A stretch of DNA of 64,000 nucleotides, taken from positions 817,001 through 881,000 of the forward strand of contig NZ_CP027773.1 of assembly GCF_003019815.1 (NCBI RefSeq). Reading direction: 5' to 3'. Below the pieces are notes generated by a model that was not told the origin of the DNA, ran no database searches, and worked only from the letters and a program-made list of their open reading frames with translations. The DNA is from Variovorax sp. PMC12. GTDB lineage: Bacteria > Pseudomonadota > Gammaproteobacteria > Burkholderiales > Burkholderiaceae_C. Positions 60,104 to 64,000 of the stretch are shown one piece after another. The number at the start of each line of letters is the position of its first letter. The stretch's first letter is position 1. A program made the position numbers and the translations under genes.

Positions 60104-60139
60104 AAAAAAGGCGTGCTTGGGATTGGCGTCCCAAAGCAC
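60104..60139 (-). terminator. Intrinsic terminator on the minus strand without an obvious gene
   Basis: On the minus strand GTGCTTTGGGA and TCCCAAGCAC (one bulged T) enclose a short loop and are followed by GCC and seven T. It would end leftward transcripts just before the acyltransferase stop. The nearest leftward gene, the GNAT gene, starts its 3' end 570 bases away, so either the GNAT mRNA has a long trailer or an untranslated RNA is made here. Confidence 0.6.
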
Positions 60140-60165
60140 CTCTGCGATTCAAGCCGCAGATTCCT

Positions 60166-60531
60166 ATGCCCACACGCTCTTCCATGCTGCCTTCCTCTCC
60201 GATCGACGAGGAAGGCACTCCACTTGACACGACGCCTGACGTCATGCCGAGGCTTTTGACTCCACCGCTGCCACCGCAGGCCACGGATGCGGATTCCATT
60301 GCACTGCAGGCGTGTGATGACGTCGACAGCCTGCGCGAGGTGTGGCGTGCTTACGTATGCCTCGAAAAACTCTTGGTGCCGCTCGAGTTGGCAGACACAG
60401 AGCAGGTCTATCCGACACGCACCGAGTTGAGTTCGCTCGTCCGCTTGATCAATGACGAAATGCATCGTCGAATCGAACTGATCGACACGACACTTCATGC
60501 AGCGCGAGCTCCATCGCGTCACCCGGTCTGA
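60166..60531 (+). CDS. Hypothetical small protein
   Basis: A predicted 121-residue acidic, mostly helical protein: a Pro-rich N-terminal third (MLPSSPIDEEGTPLDTTPDV; LLTPPLPPQA) and a helical remainder (DDVDSLREVWRAYVCLEKLL; ELSSLVRLINDEMHRRIELI). I do not recognise its family. Base composition is somewhat lower in GC than the neighbours. The frame is also open upstream to 60043 but would cross a hairpin, so ATG 60166 is used. No ribosome-binding site is convincing. Confidence 0.5.
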   Translation: MPTRSSMLPSSPIDEEGTPLDTTPDVMPRLLTPPLPPQATDADSIALQACDDVDSLREVWRAYVCLEKLLVPLELADTEQVYPTRTELSSLVRLINDEMHRRIELIDTTLHAARAPSRHPV

Positions 60532-60709
60532 ACGCCTCTCGCCGACGCATGCGCTGCGACCATCCAGCAGGCCGCCGTGTGCTCCGCGCCGAGCCACATG
60601 GAGTGCCCGAAGTTCAGGCGCATCCTGCGGGCGGCGGGCTCGGGCGTGATCAACGGAAAAGGCAAAGAGAAGAGAAAGAGCGTGCCGAAGCCGCCCGGGG
60701 CCGAAAAAA

Positions 60710-61162
60710 CTAGGCGCGCGCCTTCTGCATGAAGACGCTGAACGGGTCGGGGCCGTAGCTGCCGAACGGGCCTCGCGGCAAATAGCCCGAGCGCGCATAG
60801 AGCGCAATCGCCTCGGGCTGGCGCGGTCCGGTTTCCAGCATGAAGGTCGTGCAGCCCTTCGCCGCGGCTTCGCGCTCCAGAAAATCCAGCACCCTGGCCG
60901 CGATGCCTTGCCCCCGGTTCTCGGGCCGCACGAACATGCGCTTGAGCTCGCCGAACTCCGGGCCCACGACGATGGCGCCGCAGCCGACGGCCTTGCCCTC
61001 GTGGTCGCGCGCTACGGCGAACAGCACGTTGGGCGCGGAGAGCGCCGCAATGTCGATGCCGTGATGGCTCTCCGGCGGATAGAGCGGCTTCTGGTACGCG
61101 TCGAGGTAGTCGATGAGCTGGATGACGTCGGGCTGGGCGGGGCTTTCCAAGGAAATCTGCAT
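60710..61162 (-). CDS. GNAT-family N-acetyltransferase
   Basis: A 150-residue acetyl-CoA-dependent acyltransferase: acetyl-CoA-binding motif A VRPENRGQGIAARVLDFLE (about 79-97), preceding strand GELKRMFVRP and C-terminal motif B IALYARSGYLPRGPFG. The substrate is unknown; the best known similar proteins include poorly characterised amino-acid-type acetyltransferases. It is 9 bases downstream of the methylglyoxal synthase gene in the same direction, probably co-transcribed. Confidence 0.87.
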   Translation of the reverse strand: MQISLESPAQPDVIQLIDYLDAYQKPLYPPESHHGIDIAALSAPNVLFAVARDHEGKAVGCGAIVVGPEFGELKRMFVRPENRGQGIAARVLDFLEREAAAKGCTTFMLETGPRQPEAIALYARSGYLPRGPFGSYGPDPFSVFMQKARA

Positions 61163-61171
61163 CGGTCGATG

Positions 61172-62095
61172 TTACTGAGCAGGCATCGCCACGCGCAGTG
61201 CCTGCGCCCACCGCTCGGCCATGGCCGGCGAGTTGAAGCAAGTGGTTTCCTCGGTCGCGCTGCAGACGGCGCGCTCGAGCAACTGGATGTCGGCTTCATG
61301 CTGCCGCGCCACATGCGGGTCTTCGAAGAAGATGACCTTGTGGCAGCGGCGGTCCAGCACCAGTTCGGCGATCTGCGCGTCGCCGCCGAGCGGGCCGCTC
61401 TGGTAGCGGGTGACCCACGGCACATCCGCCGGCCATCCGCGCGACCATGCCAGGTCGTTCAGCAGGCCGCCGGTCGTGCCGGTCGCCACGCGGTTGCGGA
61501 AGCCGGAGAGAAGATCGAAATGCAGCGCGGCAAACGCGACCATCCGCTGCTTCAGGGCATCGTGCGCAATGAGCGCAACGGTCTGCTCCTCGCGGGGCAC
61601 GAACGCGTTGCCGGTGGCGTGGCCGGCCAGTGCCAGCTCGATCGCGATCCATTCCCGCGCACCGGCCGCGGTCGAGAGAAAAGGCTTGCCGTGAATCACG
61701 CACTGGCGCTTCAGCGCCTGTGCCTCGGGGTACAGGGAAGACGGATCGACCGGGTCGATGAAATAGATCACGCCGTCGATTTCATCTGCCGGCACCAGGC
61801 CGCCGGAGATCCGCGACACCAGCCGCATGAGCCCGCCGTCGGGGCCGTGAGGCAGGCGCGTAAGCGGCGCATGGCCTGCGAGCAGGCCGTCGCGCACCAG
61901 CGCGTCGTGCGTGCCGCCCACCGCAAGAAGGCCCAGGTTCAGCGTGCGGATGCCGGCCTCGCAGGCCTCGGCCCATCGGCCCAATGCGCCGACGCCTTCC
62001 TGCCGGTGCAGGCGATTGGCGACGAGGCCGAAACGCCAGGAAGCTGCCAGGGGCGCCTGCGCAGGAGGCTGCTGTGAAAGCGGCGATGCTGCCAT
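61172..62095 (-). CDS. mgsA: Methylglyoxal synthase with an additional degenerate N-terminal MGS-like domain
   Basis: Converts dihydroxyacetone phosphate to methylglyoxal. The 307 residues are twice the 152 of E. coli MgsA. The C-terminal half (about 170-305) holds the complete active site: HD (178-179) and K182 in IAHDALKQRM, GTTG (206-209), catalytic Asp239 in SGPLGGDAQI, DP (259-260) and H266. The N-terminal half (about 20-155) repeats the same fold pattern (LVANRLHRQEG; LPHGPDGGLMRLV; VIYFIDPVDPSSLYPEA) but lacks the catalytic Asp and His. It is thus a tandem duplication with one probably non-catalytic, perhaps regulatory, half. Confidence 0.85.
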   Translation of the reverse strand: MAASPLSQQPPAQAPLAASWRFGLVANRLHRQEGVGALGRWAEACEAGIRTLNLGLLAVGGTHDALVRDGLLAGHAPLTRLPHGPDGGLMRLVSRISGGLVPADEIDGVIYFIDPVDPSSLYPEAQALKRQCVIHGKPFLSTAAGAREWIAIELALAGHATGNAFVPREEQTVALIAHDALKQRMVAFAALHFDLLSGFRNRVATGTTGGLLNDLAWSRGWPADVPWVTRYQSGPLGGDAQIAELVLDRRCHKVIFFEDPHVARQHEADIQLLERAVCSATEETTCFNSPAMAERWAQALRVAMPAQ

Positions 62096-62145
62096 GTGTC
62101 TTTTCACCTTTGACGGAGTTGGATGAGGTGTTCGACCATGCCCGG

Positions 62146-63039
62146 CTATCCGGGCGTCAGCCCGAGCACCCACCGCTTGAAGTGTTCCAGCGCCCCGGAG
62201 GCCGGCCGGCCTTCCGGGTAGGCAAAGTAGTAGCCCTGGCGCACGTCCAGGTGCCGGTCGACCGGTATCACCAGTTCGCCGGTCTTCAGCTCATGTTCCA
62301 CCAGGATGCGCGGCGCAAGGCCGACGCCCATGCCGGCGGCGGTGGCCGCCACCACCATGGTGAACAGTTCGTAGCGCGGCCCGCGCGACGCATGCACCGT
62401 GTATTCCCAGCCTTGCTGCGCATACCAGTCGCGCCAGGCGTGGGCGCGCGTGCTCAGGTGCACGTGGCGGCAGCGCTCGAAGCCGGCCTCGTCCCATGGG
62501 CCGTTGGCATCGCGGAAGGCAGGGCTGCAGATGGGCACCATCTCGCCTTCGGCAAAGATCAGCCCGCCGCGCGTGTTGGGCCAGAACTGGTCGCCGAAAT
62601 AGATGGCCGCGTCGTAGGCGTTCTCCTGGAAGGAAAAGGGCTGCGAGCGCGCCGACAGGTTGACGGTGATGTTCGGATGCAGCTTGCTGAACTCCGGCAG
62701 GCGCGGTATGAGCCACTGCGTGGCGAAGGTGGGCACCACGGCCAGTTCGAGCACGAAGCCCATCTCGTGGCCGGCGCTGATCTCCAGCGTGTCGCGGCGG
62801 ATCTGGTCGAGGTGGCGGCGGATGCGCCCCGCGTACTCGCGGCCCACGTCGGTCAGCGTGAGCCGGCGCCGCACGCGCGAGAACAGCGGCACGCCCAGCC
62901 GCTGCTCGAGCATGGCCACCTGCCGCCCGACGGCGCTTTGCGTGAGCGCGAGTTCGGCGGCCGCGCGGGTGAAGCTCCCCAGCCGCGCCGAGGCCTCGAA
63001 GGCCTGCAGCGCGCCGAGGTTGGGAATGTCTTTTCTCAT
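62146..63039 (-). CDS. LysR-family transcriptional regulator, GcvA-like
   Basis: A 297-residue LysR regulator. The N-terminal helix-turn-helix is LGALQAFEASARLGSFTRAAAELALTQSAVGRQVAMLEQ, and the effector domain (about 90-297) has the GcvA-type pattern VLELAVVPTFATQWLIPRLPEF and GLAPRILVEHELKTGELVIP. It is divergent, across 164 bases, from a DAO-family oxidoreductase, so it may control that gene, for example in response to an amino acid. Confidence 0.9.
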   Translation of the reverse strand: MRKDIPNLGALQAFEASARLGSFTRAAAELALTQSAVGRQVAMLEQRLGVPLFSRVRRRLTLTDVGREYAGRIRRHLDQIRRDTLEISAGHEMGFVLELAVVPTFATQWLIPRLPEFSKLHPNITVNLSARSQPFSFQENAYDAAIYFGDQFWPNTRGGLIFAEGEMVPICSPAFRDANGPWDEAGFERCRHVHLSTRAHAWRDWYAQQGWEYTVHASRGPRYELFTMVVAATAAGMGVGLAPRILVEHELKTGELVIPVDRHLDVRQGYYFAYPEGRPASGALEHFKRWVLGLTPG

Positions 63040-63203
63040 CGATTGCCAGCAGTTGTCTCAGTCTCTTTCGGCGAAGCACCCATCGTGCCCGGGGAGGCGG
63101 GGTCCGCGACGCTATTTTGCGTGCCGCCACGCAGGCGCCGCGCGGCATTTGTGGATACGCTGGCGGTGGCGCCATGGATGGCGGCCGGCAAGAAAGGCAT
63201 TTC

Positions 63204-64000
63204 ATGCGTCGTGTGGTGATCATCGGCGGCGGGGCCATCGGCTCCGCCATCGCTTACTTCCTGAGCTGCGATCCGGAGCAGGAGCCCTTCGATGTCACGG
63301 TGGTCGAGCGCGATTTCTCGTACCGGCAGGCTTCGTCGGCGCTGTCGGCCAGCTCCATCCGCCAGCAGTTTTCCACCGCGATCAACATCGAGATGTCGCG
63401 CTACGGCATTCACTTCATGCGCGCGCTCGGCCAGACCCTGCGGGTGGGCGACGAGGTGCCGAACATCGGCCTCGTCGAGCCCGGCTACCTGTACCTGGCC
63501 TCGCCGGCCGGCGTGGACGTGCTGCGCGAGAACCATGCGATGCAGAAGGCCCACGCGGTCGACGTGGCGCTGTTGACGCCGGCCGAGCTGAAAGCGCGGT
63601 TTCCGTGGATATCGACCGAGGGTGTCGCGCTGGCCTCGCTCGGGTTGTCGGGCGAAGGCTGGTACGACGGCTACAGCCTGCTGCAGGCCTTTCGCAGGAA
63701 GGCCGTGTCGCAAGGCGCCCGCTATGTGCAGGCGCACGCGACGGGCCTGCGCCGCTACGGCCGCCGGCTGACCGGCGTGCAGCTGGGCAACGGCGAGACG
63801 CTGGATGCCGACGTGGTCGTCAACGCCGCGGGCGCGTGGGCCGCAACTGTGGCGGGCTGGGCCGGCATCGAGTTGCCGGTGCGCGGCCGGCGCCGCAGCG
63901 TGTTCAGCTTCTCCTGCCCCGACGCGCTGCCGGGCTGCCCGCTGGTCATCGACACATCGGGCATCTGGCTGCGGCCCGAAGGCCGGCAGTTCATCTGCGG
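63204..64000 (+). CDS. FAD-dependent DAO-family oxidoreductase, 3' end beyond window
   Basis: About 265 residues are visible. The N-terminal dinucleotide motif is VVIIGGGAIGSAIAYFL (residues 4-20), the acidic residue binding the adenosine ribose is in VTVVERDFSYRQASSA, and the middle shows VVNAAGAWAATVAGWAG typical of the DAO/sarcosine-oxidase/glycine-oxidase fold. A substrate cannot be assigned; oxidative deamination of a D- or N-methyl amino acid is usual. AGAAAGG lies 7-13 bases before the ATG. A divergent LysR regulator may control it. Confidence 0.87.
   Translation, partial: MRRVVIIGGGAIGSAIAYFLSCDPEQEPFDVTVVERDFSYRQASSALSASSIRQQFSTAINIEMSRYGIHFMRALGQTLRVGDEVPNIGLVEPGYLYLASPAGVDVLRENHAMQKAHAVDVALLTPAELKARFPWISTEGVALASLGLSGEGWYDGYSLLQAFRRKAVSQGARYVQAHATGLRRYGRRLTGVQLGNGETLDADVVVNAAGAWAATVAGWAGIELPVRGRRRSVFSFSCPDALPGCPLVIDTSGIWLRPEGRQFIC

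Noticed and set aside
60013..60807. A 264-codon minus-strand frame under the small hypothetical gene
   Set aside because: It reads through a strong minus-strand terminator and overlaps the end of the GNAT gene and the acyltransferase; Arg/Cys-rich with no domain.

Overview
The window is high-GC chromosomal DNA from a betaproteobacterium of the family Comamonadaceae, most probably Variovorax (V. paradoxus group). The best single clue is the aminotransferase at 40576-41880: it has the same length (434 aa) and the same key residues (Arg41, Lys267, Arg398) that I recall for the characterised V. paradoxus beta-phenylalanine aminotransferase. The ilvB-ilvH-ilvC-pssA-leuA order, the adjacent aat and bpt genes and the cysI-DUF934-cysH-cysD-cysN order fit the same family. 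No search was run. I see no phage, insertion sequence, CRISPR array or rRNA operon.

Layout. 1-434: start of a sigma factor gene that runs off the left edge. 715-8992: branched-chain amino-acid block (ilvB, ilvH, a DUF4282 protein, ilvC, tandem terminators, pssA, a leucine leader peptide with attenuator, then two different 2-isopropylmalate synthases). 9110-12754: a D,D-peptidase, an IclR regulator, and the aat-bpt pair of N-degron tRNA transferases. 12989-18764: a lone molybdenum hydroxylase large subunit, an AraC regulator, an SRPBCC protein, and pobA/pobR for 4-hydroxybenzoate. 18829-22827: two-component system, a PmrA-type box, a DegP/MucD protease and a coupled small membrane protein. 22834-26358: a PhoD-like phosphatase, NarL-type regulator and sensor kinase in one operon. 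26515-29548: CsgG-like lipoprotein, Rnk, YnfA and an AraC/GyrI regulator. 29682-29985: two tRNA-Asn genes.

30069-37652 is a thiamine region: TPP riboswitch and a cytX-like permease, then thiO-thiS-thiG-thiE and a TonB-dependent receptor on the same strand, with thiD lying on the opposite strand between them. 37862-41880: a class III cyclase, a TetR regulator and beta-phenylalanine aminotransferase. 41885-48445: sulfate assimilation (cysI, DUF934, cysH, cysD, cysN) continued by a ferredoxin and a ferredoxin-NADP reductase. 48759-49325: an exported DUF3237 protein. 49322-58673: an eight-gene peptide uptake and hydrolysis operon (rpiR-type regulator, isoaspartyl peptidase, gsiABCD-like ABC transporter, P1-family aminopeptidase, M55 D-aminopeptidase). 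58882-64000: acyltransferase, a small hypothetical protein, a GNAT enzyme, a two-domain methylglyoxal synthase, a LysR regulator and the start of a DAO-family oxidoreductase.

The more unusual points are the thiamine region (thiD antisense inside what looks like a riboswitch-led operon, plus the coupled outer-membrane receptor), the leucine attenuator, the perfect HTTAAD-N5-HTTAAD box before degP, the internally duplicated methylglyoxal synthase, the peptidase operon whose enzymes all belong to families acting on D- or beta-linked peptides, and a cysH product without iron-sulfur cysteines although no cysC is in view.
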